Positions 44,914-52,845 of a stretch of DNA of 64,000 nucleotides are shown here, piece after piece. The notes beneath the pieces were generated by a model. The model was not told the origin of the DNA. It searched no databases and saw only the letters and a program-made list of their open reading frames with translations. Origin of the DNA: Mycolicibacterium chubuense NBB4 (GTDB taxonomy: Bacteria; Actinomycetota; Actinomycetes; Mycobacteriales; Mycobacteriaceae); assembly GCF_000266905.1 (NCBI RefSeq), contig NC_018027.1:372001-436000 (forward strand). The letters are read 5' to 3'. The translations under genes were made by a program, and so were the position numbers. Position 1 is the stretch's first letter, and each line of letters opens with the position of its first letter.

Positions 44914-46389
44914 GTGCGGGCGATCCTGGGCGGCACCATCGCGGCCTACCGGGGCGACCCGGCGTACCGTCACCGCCCCGAGGTGCACAGCGAACTCGAG
45001 TTCATCGGTCGCCGGCTCAACCAGCCGATGCGCATCGCGCTGGCGGGCACGCTCAAGGCGGGTAAATCGACGCTGGTCAACGCGCTCGTGGGCGAGACGA
45101 TCGCGCCGACCGACGCCACCGAGGCCACGCGGATCGTCACCTGGTTCCGGCACGGCCCCACGCCGAAGGTGACGGCCGTGCACCGCGGCGGCCGCCGGTC
45201 CAACGTGCCGATCACCCGCGACCGGGGAGGCCTGAGCTTCGACTTCGCGATGCTCGACCCCGAGGACGTCCTCGACCTCGATGTCGAGTGGCCGGCCGCC
45301 GAGCTCGTCGACGCGACGATCATCGACACCCCGGGCACGTCGTCGCTGTCTCGCGACGTCTCGGCCCGCACACTGCGGCTGCTCGTCCCCGACGACGGCG
45401 TGCCGCGCGTGGACGCCGTGGTGTTCCTGCTGCGCACGCTCAACGCGGCCGACATCGCGCTGCTCAAGCAGATCGGGGAACTGGTCGGCGGGTCCGCCGG
45501 CGCGCTGGGCGTGATCGGGGTGGCGTCGCGGGCCGACGAGATCGGCGCGGGCCGCATCGACGCGATGTTGTCGGCCAAGGACGTCGCGGCGCGGTTCACC
45601 ACCGAGATGGACCGCACCGGTATCTGCCAGGCCGTCGTGCCCGTCTCGGGGCTGCTGGCGCTGACCGCGCGCACGCTGCGGCAGAGCGAGTTCGTGGCGC
45701 TGGAGAAGCTCGCCGGGGTCGAACCCGCCGAACTCGCCAAGGCCATGCTCTCGGTCGACCGGTTCGTGCGCGAGGACAGCCCGTTGCCGGTGGACGCGCC
45801 CACCCGCGCGGCGCTGCTGGACCGATTCGGGATGTTCGGCGTCCGGATCTCGATCGCGGTGCTGCGTGCCGGGGTCAGCGACTCGGTGACCCTGGCTGAC
45901 GAACTTCTCGAACGTAGCGGCCTGGTGGCGCTGCGCGAGGTGATCGACCAGCAGTTCGCGCAGCGTTCCGACCTGCTCAAGGCTCACACCGCGCTGTTAT
46001 CGCTGCGGCAGTTCGTGCAGCGCAACCCCATTCCCGCCACCGGCCGCATCGTCGCCGACATCGACCCGTTGCTGGCCGACACCCATGCCTTCGAGGAGTT
46101 GCGGCTGCTCAGCCAGTTGCGATCGCGGCCGACGACGCTCAACGGCGATGAGATGGCCTCCCTGCGACGGCTGATCGGCGGCTCGGGCACCGATGCGGCC
46201 AGCCGGCTGGGCCTGGCGCCCGACGCCCTCGACGACGGTCCGCGCGCCGCGTTCGCCGCAGCTCAGCGCTGGCGTCGCCGCGCCGAGCACCCGCTCAACG
46301 ACCCGTTCACCGCGCGAGCATGCCGGGCGGCGGTGCGCAGCGCGGAGGCGCTGGTCGCGGAGTACGCCGGCTACGGACGCGGCGCCTAA
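44914..46389 (+). CDS. iniC: IniC, dynamin-like GTPase partner of IniA
   Basis: The product is 491 residues from the GTG at 44914. G1 is GTLKAGKS (45-52) and G3 is DTPGTSS. G4 appears as SRAD. The start is uncertain: in-frame codons from a CTG at 44896 read LSTSEQVRAIL, which resembles the M. tuberculosis N-terminus STSDRVRAIL as I remember it. A CTG start would add six residues, yet neither start has a well-spaced ribosome binding site. IniC is shorter than IniA and lacks an obvious membrane loop, so it may act as a partner subunit. Confidence 0.93.
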   Translation: MRAILGGTIAAYRGDPAYRHRPEVHSELEFIGRRLNQPMRIALAGTLKAGKSTLVNALVGETIAPTDATEATRIVTWFRHGPTPKVTAVHRGGRRSNVPITRDRGGLSFDFAMLDPEDVLDLDVEWPAAELVDATIIDTPGTSSLSRDVSARTLRLLVPDDGVPRVDAVVFLLRTLNAADIALLKQIGELVGGSAGALGVIGVASRADEIGAGRIDAMLSAKDVAARFTTEMDRTGICQAVVPVSGLLALTARTLRQSEFVALEKLAGVEPAELAKAMLSVDRFVREDSPLPVDAPTRAALLDRFGMFGVRISIAVLRAGVSDSVTLADELLERSGLVALREVIDQQFAQRSDLLKAHTALLSLRQFVQRNPIPATGRIVADIDPLLADTHAFEELRLLSQLRSRPTTLNGDEMASLRRLIGGSGTDAASRLGLAPDALDDGPRAAFAAAQRWRRRAEHPLNDPFTARACRAAVRSAEALVAEYAGYGRGA

Positions 46390-46420
46390 CGTTTCCGGCT
46401 CCCCGGACGACATAACAGGT

Positions 46421-48316
46421 ATGCGCAGTTCTCTGGGGATGTCGCTGGGCGCAGCACATCTCGTGGCAGTCGCCGACGGTCGACCCACAGTCCGGCCGCC
46501 GGTCCTCACCCTCGACGGATACCGTGCCCTGCACCTCGATCCGGGGTCCGGACCGGTGCTGTCCGGCTTCATCGATCGCGTCGGCGATCCCGTCCCGCTG
46601 GTGGCGGCCGACGGGTCGGCCCACCGCGCCGACGAGTTGACGGCGGCCGCGATCGAAGCGATGACCCGGCTGGCCCGGCCGCACCGGCGGCCCGACCTGG
46701 TGACCGTCGCCGTGCCGAGCCACTGGCCGGACACAGCGGTCGACGCGCTGCGCGGGCAGGCACCGCACGTGACCGTCGTGCGTGACGCCGTCGCAGCGCT
46801 GACGGCCCTGCACGCCGGCCCCGGCCTACCGTCGCGCGGTGTGGTCGCGCTGTGTGATTTCGGCGCCACCGGCAGCAGCATCACGCTGGCCGACGCCGGC
46901 AACGGCTTCGCCCCGATCGGACCGACGGTTCGCGACGACGCGTTCTCCGGAGACCTGATCGACCAGGCGGTGCTGCGGCAGGTCCTCGCCGATCTCGACG
47001 TCGATCCCACGCGGACCTCGGCGGTGGCGGCGCTGACCGAACTGCGCACCCAGGTGCGTGCGGCCAAGGAGCGGTTGTCCGAGATGACGGCCACCGGAAT
47101 GGCCGGCGGGCACACGACGATCAGGCTCACCCGCGCGGAGCTCGAGACGGTGGTCCACGGCCCGCTCGAGCGGTTCGTGCACGTCCTGTTCGACACCCTG
47201 CATCGCAGCGGGGTGTCGCCCGCGCAGCTCTCGGCGGTCGCCACCGTCGGCGGCGGAGCTCGGATCCCTCTTGTCACGCAGCGGCTTTCCGAAGCACTTC
47301 GGCTTCCGGTGATCACCACCGACGCACCGCACCTGACTGCCGCCGCCGGAGCGGAAATCCTGGCGGTGCGCAGCGTCGGAGTTGAGGCGCCGACCGCACT
47401 GGTCGAAACGCCCGCCGACGACGAGACGATGGCTGCGCCGCCGGTGGCCTGGTCGCAGGAGCCGTACGACCCGGAGGCCGAGGCGTTCGTCCCGGCGGTC
47501 TTCGAAACAGCCGGCGACACAGTCAGTGACACTGTCGACGCGCGGCCCGGCATCTCCTTCGACCGCTCCGAACCCGACGCCGACGCCGGCGCGGCGACGG
47601 CGTGGCACCGCCGAGCCGGGGTGCGGTTCGCCGGTGCTGCGACTCTGGCGGCCACCGCGGTCGCCGCGGTGCTGCTGTCCCAGCAGGTGACCCACAGCGC
47701 CGCGACCGCCGACGCCTCCGACATCAGCACACCCGTCGCGACGCACAGCATGGAGGCGCCCGCCCAGGCTGTCGCACCGGCTCCGGGGACGGTCACCGAG
47801 ACGGTCGCAGCGGCACCGCCGCCGGCACTGCAGGCCCAGCCGGCGCCGCAGCAGGCACAGCCGGCGCCGCTGCCGCGTCAGGTGCTCAGCCAGCAGTCTG
47901 CGCCACAGGCCGCGCCGCCTCCTGCAGCACCGGCGCCCGCTCCGGCCCCGGCGCCCGCGCCCGCCGCTCCGGCACCCGCGCCCGCGGCTCCGGCGCCCGC
48001 CCCGGTACTTCCGCGGATCCCGTTGCCTCGCTTGGTCTTTCCGTCGAGGACGCCACCGGCGCCGTCGCCCGAGCCGTCTCCTGCACCGGCGCCGTCGCCC
48101 GAGCCGTCTCCGACGGCAGAGCCGTCACCGTCACCGGAGCCGTCACCGGACCCGTCTCCGACGGCAGAGCCGCAGCCGTCTCAAACGGCAGAGCCGCAGC
48201 CGTCGGTCCAGCCGTCATCGGAGCCGACCACGTCGAAACCGTCACCGCAGACGTCGGCCGCATCGACACCCGAGCCCAGCGCCGAGTGCGTGCCCGCGTC
48301 GGACGCCGCCTGCTGA
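46421..48316 (+). CDS. second Hsp70-like membrane protein, downstream of iniC
   Basis: The product is 631 residues. It parallels the protein at 38832-40649: the shared VLSGFIDRVGDPVPLVAADG, phosphate-2-like ALCDFGATGSSITLADAG and AVATVGGGARIPLVTQRLSE are nearly the same. Its phosphate-1 loop GMSLGAAHLVAV lacks both Asp and Thr of DnaK. A WHRR motif leads into one helix (about 401-420). The long outer tail is rich in Pro, Ala, Ser and Glu, with PSPEPSP-type repeats, and ends in CVPASDAAC, a possible disulfide or thiol site. It starts 31 bp after iniC, so it is probably in the iniBAC transcript. Confidence 0.82.
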   Translation: MRSSLGMSLGAAHLVAVADGRPTVRPPVLTLDGYRALHLDPGSGPVLSGFIDRVGDPVPLVAADGSAHRADELTAAAIEAMTRLARPHRRPDLVTVAVPSHWPDTAVDALRGQAPHVTVVRDAVAALTALHAGPGLPSRGVVALCDFGATGSSITLADAGNGFAPIGPTVRDDAFSGDLIDQAVLRQVLADLDVDPTRTSAVAALTELRTQVRAAKERLSEMTATGMAGGHTTIRLTRAELETVVHGPLERFVHVLFDTLHRSGVSPAQLSAVATVGGGARIPLVTQRLSEALRLPVITTDAPHLTAAAGAEILAVRSVGVEAPTALVETPADDETMAAPPVAWSQEPYDPEAEAFVPAVFETAGDTVSDTVDARPGISFDRSEPDADAGAATAWHRRAGVRFAGAATLAATAVAAVLLSQQVTHSAATADASDISTPVATHSMEAPAQAVAPAPGTVTETVAAAPPPALQAQPAPQQAQPAPLPRQVLSQQSAPQAAPPPAAPAPAPAPAPAPAAPAPAPAAPAPAPVLPRIPLPRLVFPSRTPPAPSPEPSPAPAPSPEPSPTAEPSPSPEPSPDPSPTAEPQPSQTAEPQPSVQPSSEPTTSKPSPQTSAASTPEPSAECVPASDAAC

Positions 48317-48328
48317 CGTCCTCGCCGA

Positions 48329-48847
48329 TCAGGGAGTCGTCGGCGGCGGAGGCGTCTCGGTCACGGTCCGGGTCTGCGTCTCCGTCTGCGTGACCGTGCT
48401 GGTGCTGGTGCTGACCGATGTGCTCGGCGTGGTGGTGGTCGTCGGCGTGGTGGTCGTGGTGGTGGTCGGCGGTGTCGTGGTCGGCGTCGTCGTCTCCGTG
48501 GTCGTCGTCGGTGACGCGGTCTCGCTGGTGGTCGTCGACGTGGTCACCGCGGGTGCCGACGTCGTCGTCAAGGGAGTCAGCGGCGACGTCGTCGTGGTGT
48601 CGGTCGGCGCATCCCCGGTGATGGCCTTGGCCAGTCCGTAGACGACCAGCGCGATCAATACCGCACCGATCGCCCCGAAGGACACCAGCGCGACGGGTTT
48701 GCGGTACCAGGGCTGCGCTTCTCCCGGCGGCGGCACGGGTTGCTGGCCGTAGTCGCCGTACTCGCCGTAGTTCCCGTAGTTGCTGACGCGGGTGGGCTCG
48801 TCGTCGGAGTAGTAGTTCTGATCGTCGTCGGATCCGTATCGCGGCAC
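48329..48847 (-). CDS. single-pass membrane protein with Tyr-rich head and Thr-rich tail
   Basis: The product is 172 residues from the GTG at 48847. The acidic, Tyr/Asn-rich head (YGSDDDQNYYSDDEPTRV, YGNYGEYGDYG) is cytosolic. A PWYRKP motif enters one helix (about residues 56-75, ALVSFGAIGAVLIALVVYGLA). About 90 outer residues are mostly Thr, Pro and Ser (TTTTTTPTTTTTPST). It resembles the tail of the Hsp70-like protein at 38832. It is convergent with the second Hsp70-like gene, 12 bp apart. It may be a glycosylated (O-mannosylated) cell-wall stalk. Confidence 0.72.
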   Translation of the reverse strand: MPRYGSDDDQNYYSDDEPTRVSNYGNYGEYGDYGQQPVPPPGEAQPWYRKPVALVSFGAIGAVLIALVVYGLAKAITGDAPTDTTTTSPLTPLTTTSAPAVTTSTTTSETASPTTTTETTTPTTTPPTTTTTTTPTTTTTPSTSVSTSTSTVTQTETQTRTVTETPPPPTTP

Positions 48848-48870
48848 GGCCCGATAGTAGGCGTCCCGGC

Positions 48871-49356
48871 CTACGGCACCGGGTAGAGCGTGCGTGTCAC
48901 ATTCGTTCGCGGTCGCCGGCGGGTGGTGCTGGTCGACTCGTCGTCCTCGGTGGTCTCGCGTGTTCGCGGGGTCTGCGTCGACGGGGGCCTGCTCGTCGTC
49001 GCGGAGTCCGACGGTGTCGCCGACGCCGACGTCGATGTCGTGGGCGGCGTCGAGGTCGGGTCGAGGTCGGTGGTGACCGGCGGGCTGGTGCTGGTCGCCG
49101 TAACGGCGGTGGTCGGGGTGGACGACGGAGTCGAGGTGGCCGAGAACGACGGCTCGACGAAGTTCAGCGGCGCCTGCTCGGGCTCGTTGAATTGCCGGGT
49201 CAGCCACAACCCGGACGCGATCAGGATCGCGATCACCGCCAGCCCCGCCACGCTGGCGCCGAGCAGCGTAGACGTGCGGTTGTGCCACGGAACGCGCGAG
49301 GGGTCCCGCCGATCGTGCCGACGGTGTCCGTCGCGGTCGGACCTGGTCACGGGCAC
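48871..49356 (-). CDS. single-pass membrane protein with Ser/Thr/Pro-rich tail
   Basis: The product is 161 residues from the GTG at 49356 (a GTG at 49350 is also in frame). A short Arg/Asp/His-rich head (RSDRDGHRRHDRRDPSR) ends in VPWHNR. One helix follows (about residues 32-53, LLGASVAGLAVIAILIASGLWL). The remaining ~105 residues are rich in Ser, Thr and Pro and finish with a basic RRRPRTNVTRT. It shares layout with its downstream neighbour (24 bp away) and is likely in one transcript with it. Confidence 0.68.
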   Translation of the reverse strand: MPVTRSDRDGHRRHDRRDPSRVPWHNRTSTLLGASVAGLAVIAILIASGLWLTRQFNEPEQAPLNFVEPSFSATSTPSSTPTTAVTATSTSPPVTTDLDPTSTPPTTSTSASATPSDSATTSRPPSTQTPRTRETTEDDESTSTTRRRPRTNVTRTLYPVP

Positions 49357-49390
49357 CGATAGTAGCTGCGGCGGAGCTCCCGACGCCCGG

Positions 49391-50323
49391 TCAGCGGAGC
49401 TGGGGCAGCACGTGCTCAGCGAAGAACTCGACGTGGTCCAGGTCCGACATGTCGAGAAGCTGCAGGTAGATCCGCTGCACACCAGCTTCCAGGAACGGGC
49501 CGAGCTTGTCGGCGATCTCGCCGGGTGTCCCGACCACCGGAGAGTTCGACCTGAGCTCATCGGGCTCGCGGCCGATCGCTGCCGCGCGCCGGGCGACCTC
49601 GTCGTCGTCGCGGCCGACACACAGCACGAACGCCGCGGAATAAGTCAGCGACTCCTTCGCGCGGCCCGCCTTGTCGACTGCCGCGGCGACGCGCGCGTAC
49701 TGCTCGGTCAGCGTGTCCAGCGGCACGAACGGGATGTTGAACTCGGCGGCGAACCTGGCCGCCAGGGCCGGGGTCCGTTTGGCGCCTCCGCCGCCGATGA
49801 TGATGGGCGGGTGCGGGCTCTGCACGGGCTTCGGCAGCGCGGGGGAGTCGGTGATGGTGTAGTCGGTTCCCGAGTAGTCGAAGGTCTCGCCGGCCGGGGT
49901 GGTCCACAGGCCGGTGAGGATCTCGAGCTGTTCGGTCAGACGATCGAACCGCCGGCCCAGCGGCGGGAACGGAATGGCGTACGCCTTGTGCTCGGCTTCG
50001 AACCAGCCTGCGCCGATGCCGAGTTCGACCCGGCCGCCGCTCATTTCGTCGACCTGCGCGACCGAGATCGCCAGCGGGCCCGGGTGGCGGAAGGTCGCCG
50101 AGGTGACCATCGTGCCGAGCCGGATCGTCGAGGTCTCCCGCGCGAGACCGGCCAATGTCACCCACGAGTCGGTGGGGCCGGGCAGGCCGTCGCCGCTCAT
50201 GGCCAGGTAGTGGTCCGACCGGAAGAACGCCGAGTACCCCGCGCTCTCGGCGGTTCGGGCGACGGCGAGCTGATCGCCGTAGGTGCCGCCCTGCTGAGGT
50301 TCGACGAAAATCCTGAAGTCCAC
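49391..50323 (-). CDS. LLM-class (F420-dependent type) oxidoreductase
   Basis: The product is 310 residues from the GTG at 50323, chosen with GGAGCG about 10 nt upstream. Luciferase-like-monooxygenase marks include DFRIFVEPQQGGTYGDQLAVAR, TSTIRLGTMV, MSGGRVELGIGAGWFEAEH and PPIIIGGGG. In mycobacteria this family mostly uses deazaflavin F420 to reduce or oxidise small molecules. It has no obvious link to the neighbouring genes. Confidence 0.85.
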   Translation of the reverse strand: MDFRIFVEPQQGGTYGDQLAVARTAESAGYSAFFRSDHYLAMSGDGLPGPTDSWVTLAGLARETSTIRLGTMVTSATFRHPGPLAISVAQVDEMSGGRVELGIGAGWFEAEHKAYAIPFPPLGRRFDRLTEQLEILTGLWTTPAGETFDYSGTDYTITDSPALPKPVQSPHPPIIIGGGGAKRTPALAARFAAEFNIPFVPLDTLTEQYARVAAAVDKAGRAKESLTYSAAFVLCVGRDDDEVARRAAAIGREPDELRSNSPVVGTPGEIADKLGPFLEAGVQRIYLQLLDMSDLDHVEFFAEHVLPQLR

Positions 50324-50369
50324 TGCGTCCACTCGCTCCACGGGCTCCAAGCCTAGAGATCGTCGCGCG

Positions 50370-51002
50370 TCACAGCCCACCGCGGGACTTCTTGACCTGA
50401 TCGACCAGATCCGGCGGGCCGTCGAACGTCACCTGCGCGGCGTCGCGTCCGGCGACGAACAGCAGCAGTTCCCCCGGCTCCCCGGTGACGATGAGCTGCC
50501 CGGCGTTCCCCCGCCGGCCGGCGGTGGCCAGCGTGTCGCCCTGCGGGGTGCGGAGCACGACCCGGCCCGGCGCCTTGCGCAGGGTCAGCCGCGACATCAT
50601 CGCGACCGGCCCGCGCAACGCCGACACGGTGGAGTCGTCGAGCGGTCTGGGCGTCCAGTCGGGGCGCGCCCGCCGGATGTCCTCGTCGTGGATGAACATC
50701 TCGGCCACGTTGGCGACGGCGTCGAGCGGCTTCATCGGCGAGTACAGCGGCGGGCCGGACGCGATCTTGTCGACCAGGTCATCCCACTCCGTCGACGTCG
50801 CGACCTGGTTCTGGACGCGTTCGGTGTAGCCGGCCAGAAACGGCAACAGGATGCCGGCGGCCGCATCGAGGCGGCGCTCCCGCACGACGAGGTGGGCCGC
50901 CAGATCGCGTGCGGTCCAGCCCTCGCACAGCGTCGGGGCGTCCGGTCCGGCCTCACGCAAGGAAGCCACCAGGGCGGCGCGTTCGCGTTGGGCAACGGTC
51001 AT
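50370..51002 (-). CDS. TIGR03085-type metal-binding, mycothiol-linked protein
   Basis: The product is 210 residues. DinB/MDMPI-like features are clear: MTVAQRERAALVASLREAG, PTLCEGWTARDLAAHLVVRE with a metal-binding His, and EMFIHDEDIRRARPDW with a second His. The family is common in actinobacteria and is probably mycothiol-linked. It ends 46 bp from the LLM oxidoreductase start and precedes it in the same orientation. Confidence 0.82.
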   Translation of the reverse strand: MTVAQRERAALVASLREAGPDAPTLCEGWTARDLAAHLVVRERRLDAAAGILLPFLAGYTERVQNQVATSTEWDDLVDKIASGPPLYSPMKPLDAVANVAEMFIHDEDIRRARPDWTPRPLDDSTVSALRGPVAMMSRLTLRKAPGRVVLRTPQGDTLATAGRRGNAGQLIVTGEPGELLLFVAGRDAAQVTFDGPPDLVDQVKKSRGGL

Positions 51003-51039
51003 GATCTCTTCCCTTCCTCACGCGGCGGGTGACACTGTT

Positions 51040-52845
51040 TCAGCCCAGGGCCCGGTCGAGGTTGATCGCCGCGCTGATCAACGACAGATGGGTGAAGGCC
51101 TGCGGGAAGTTGCCGACCTGATCACCGGTTGCGCTGACCTGCTCGGCGTACAAACCCACATGATTGGCATACGTGAACATCTTCTCCAGCGCCAGCCTGG
51201 CGTCGTCGAGCCGGCCCACCCGGGTGAGCGCCTCGACGTACCAGAAGCTGCACAGCGAGAAGGTGCCCTCCTCGCCGTCGAGGCCGTCGGTCTCCGGGTC
51301 GTAGCGGAACACCAGGCTGTCGGTGACCAGCTCGCGCTCCACGGCGGCCAGCGTGGACAGATACCGGGGGTCGGCCGGCGAGATGAACTTGACCATCGGC
51401 ATCAGCAGGATGCCCGCGTCGACCCTGTCGCTGCCCTCGGTCTGGGTGAACGCCTCGACGTCGGGGTTCCACGCCTCGGACATGATCTGCTGGTAGATCT
51501 CGTCGCGTACGGACGTCCAGCGGGCCAGGTCGGCGGGCAGCCCGCGTCGGCGGGCGACGCGCACCGCCCGCTCGATCGCGACCCAGCACATCAGCCGCGA
51601 GGTGGTGTGGGCGCGTTCGGTGTCGCGGAGCTCCCACATGCCGGCGTCCTTGCGGTGCCAGTTCTCGGTGAGCCAGTCGACGACGAGGACGACGTCCTGC
51701 CAGGCGTCGTGGCTGATCCCGGGGCCGTACTTGTCGAACAGGTAGACCGAATCGATGATGTCGCCGTAGATGTCGAGCTGCAGCTGGTCGGCCGCGGCGT
51801 TGCCGACCCGCACCGGCCGCGACTCCCGGTAGCCGCTGAGGTGATCGAGATGGGACTCCTCGACCGGGCAGTTGCCGTCGATGTCGTAGAGCACCCGCAG
51901 GGGACCCAGCCCGTCGGTCCCGCGGTCACCGCGGCCCAGCCGCTCGGACAGCCATTTGACGAAAGCCCTTGCCTCGTCCACGAATCCGAGCCGCAGCAGC
52001 GCGTAGAGTGAGAAACCCGCGTCGCGTATCCAGACGTACCGATAGTCCCAGTTCCTGCTGCCGCCGACCTGCTCGGGCAGGCTCGTGGTCGGTGCGGCGA
52101 CGATCGCGCCCGACGGTTCGTGGGTGAGGAGTTTCAGGGTGATCGCGGACCGCTCGACCGTCTCGCGCCAGCGACCCTGGTAGCGGCACTGCGCGATCCA
52201 CGACCGCCAGTACCGGGTGGTCGCGTCGAACAGCCCGTCGACCTCGTCGGGCGGTGCCGCGCTCGGCGAAGCGGGATCGAGGACCTCGAGCACGAACTCG
52301 ACGGACTGGCCGGTGCGCAGGTCGATGTCGGCGCGGACCACGCCGTCGTCGACGCTCATCGGCGCCCGGGGTGTCGTCGTCAAGCTCATCGCGACCCCGT
52401 CGGCGCGCAGATGCGCTGCGGCACCTTCTATCTCGATCTCACAGCGGGCGCGGCCGTAGTCGGGCCGGGCGTCGAGCACCGTGCGCAGCGTCGCCGACCC
52501 GCGCACCGCCACCACCCTGCGCACCAGCCGTTGCCGGTGTTCGGAGTCGCCGGCGCGGCGCAGCGGCATGAAGTCGTGCAGCTCGAGCACGCCGTCGGTG
52601 GTCAAGAAGCGCGTGATGAGCACGGCCGACTGCGGGAAGTAGAACTGGTGGGTGCGCAGCGTCTCGGCGACCGGCCGCAACGTCCAGCAGCCTCCGCGCT
52701 CGGTGTCGAGGAGCGCTCCGAACACGCTGGGCGAGTCGAACCGCGGGGCACAGAACCAGTCGATCGTGCCGTCGGTGCTGACGAGCGCGCAGGTGCGCAG
52801 ATCCCCGATCAGCCCGTGCTCGGCGATCGCCGGGCCGTCAGTCAT
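51040..52845 (-). CDS. glycoside hydrolase family 15 protein (glucoamylase/trehalase type)
   Basis: The product is 601 residues. The GH15 signature GSRNWDYRYVWIRDAGFSLYALLRLG lies near residue 260-280. The N-terminal domain IAEHGLIGDLRTCALVSTDGTIDWFCAPRFDSPSVFG is typical of bacterial GH15 proteins. Mycobacterial relatives (Rv2402 type) hydrolyse trehalose to glucose; other members act on maltodextrin. The gene starts inside the end of zwf (8-base overlap), third in an operon with a mycothione-reductase-like protein and glucose-6-phosphate dehydrogenase. Glucose released here could feed the dehydrogenase after phosphorylation. Confidence 0.9.
   Translation of the reverse strand: MTDGPAIAEHGLIGDLRTCALVSTDGTIDWFCAPRFDSPSVFGALLDTERGGCWTLRPVAETLRTHQFYFPQSAVLITRFLTTDGVLELHDFMPLRRAGDSEHRQRLVRRVVAVRGSATLRTVLDARPDYGRARCEIEIEGAAAHLRADGVAMSLTTTPRAPMSVDDGVVRADIDLRTGQSVEFVLEVLDPASPSAAPPDEVDGLFDATTRYWRSWIAQCRYQGRWRETVERSAITLKLLTHEPSGAIVAAPTTSLPEQVGGSRNWDYRYVWIRDAGFSLYALLRLGFVDEARAFVKWLSERLGRGDRGTDGLGPLRVLYDIDGNCPVEESHLDHLSGYRESRPVRVGNAAADQLQLDIYGDIIDSVYLFDKYGPGISHDAWQDVVLVVDWLTENWHRKDAGMWELRDTERAHTTSRLMCWVAIERAVRVARRRGLPADLARWTSVRDEIYQQIMSEAWNPDVEAFTQTEGSDRVDAGILLMPMVKFISPADPRYLSTLAAVERELVTDSLVFRYDPETDGLDGEEGTFSLCSFWYVEALTRVGRLDDARLALEKMFTYANHVGLYAEQVSATGDQVGNFPQAFTHLSLISAAINLDRALG

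Noticed and set aside
47820..48260. Short repeats that might be a CRISPR array or minisatellite
   Set aside because: They are in-frame codons for Pro/Ala/Ser/Glu repeats in the tail of the Hsp70-like protein, with no spacers.
48390..49100. Plus-strand Val/Gly-rich frame resembling a membrane protein
   Set aside because: It is the reverse strand of ACC/ACG (Thr) codon runs in the two stalk proteins; Thr-rich minus frames read as Val-rich on the other strand.
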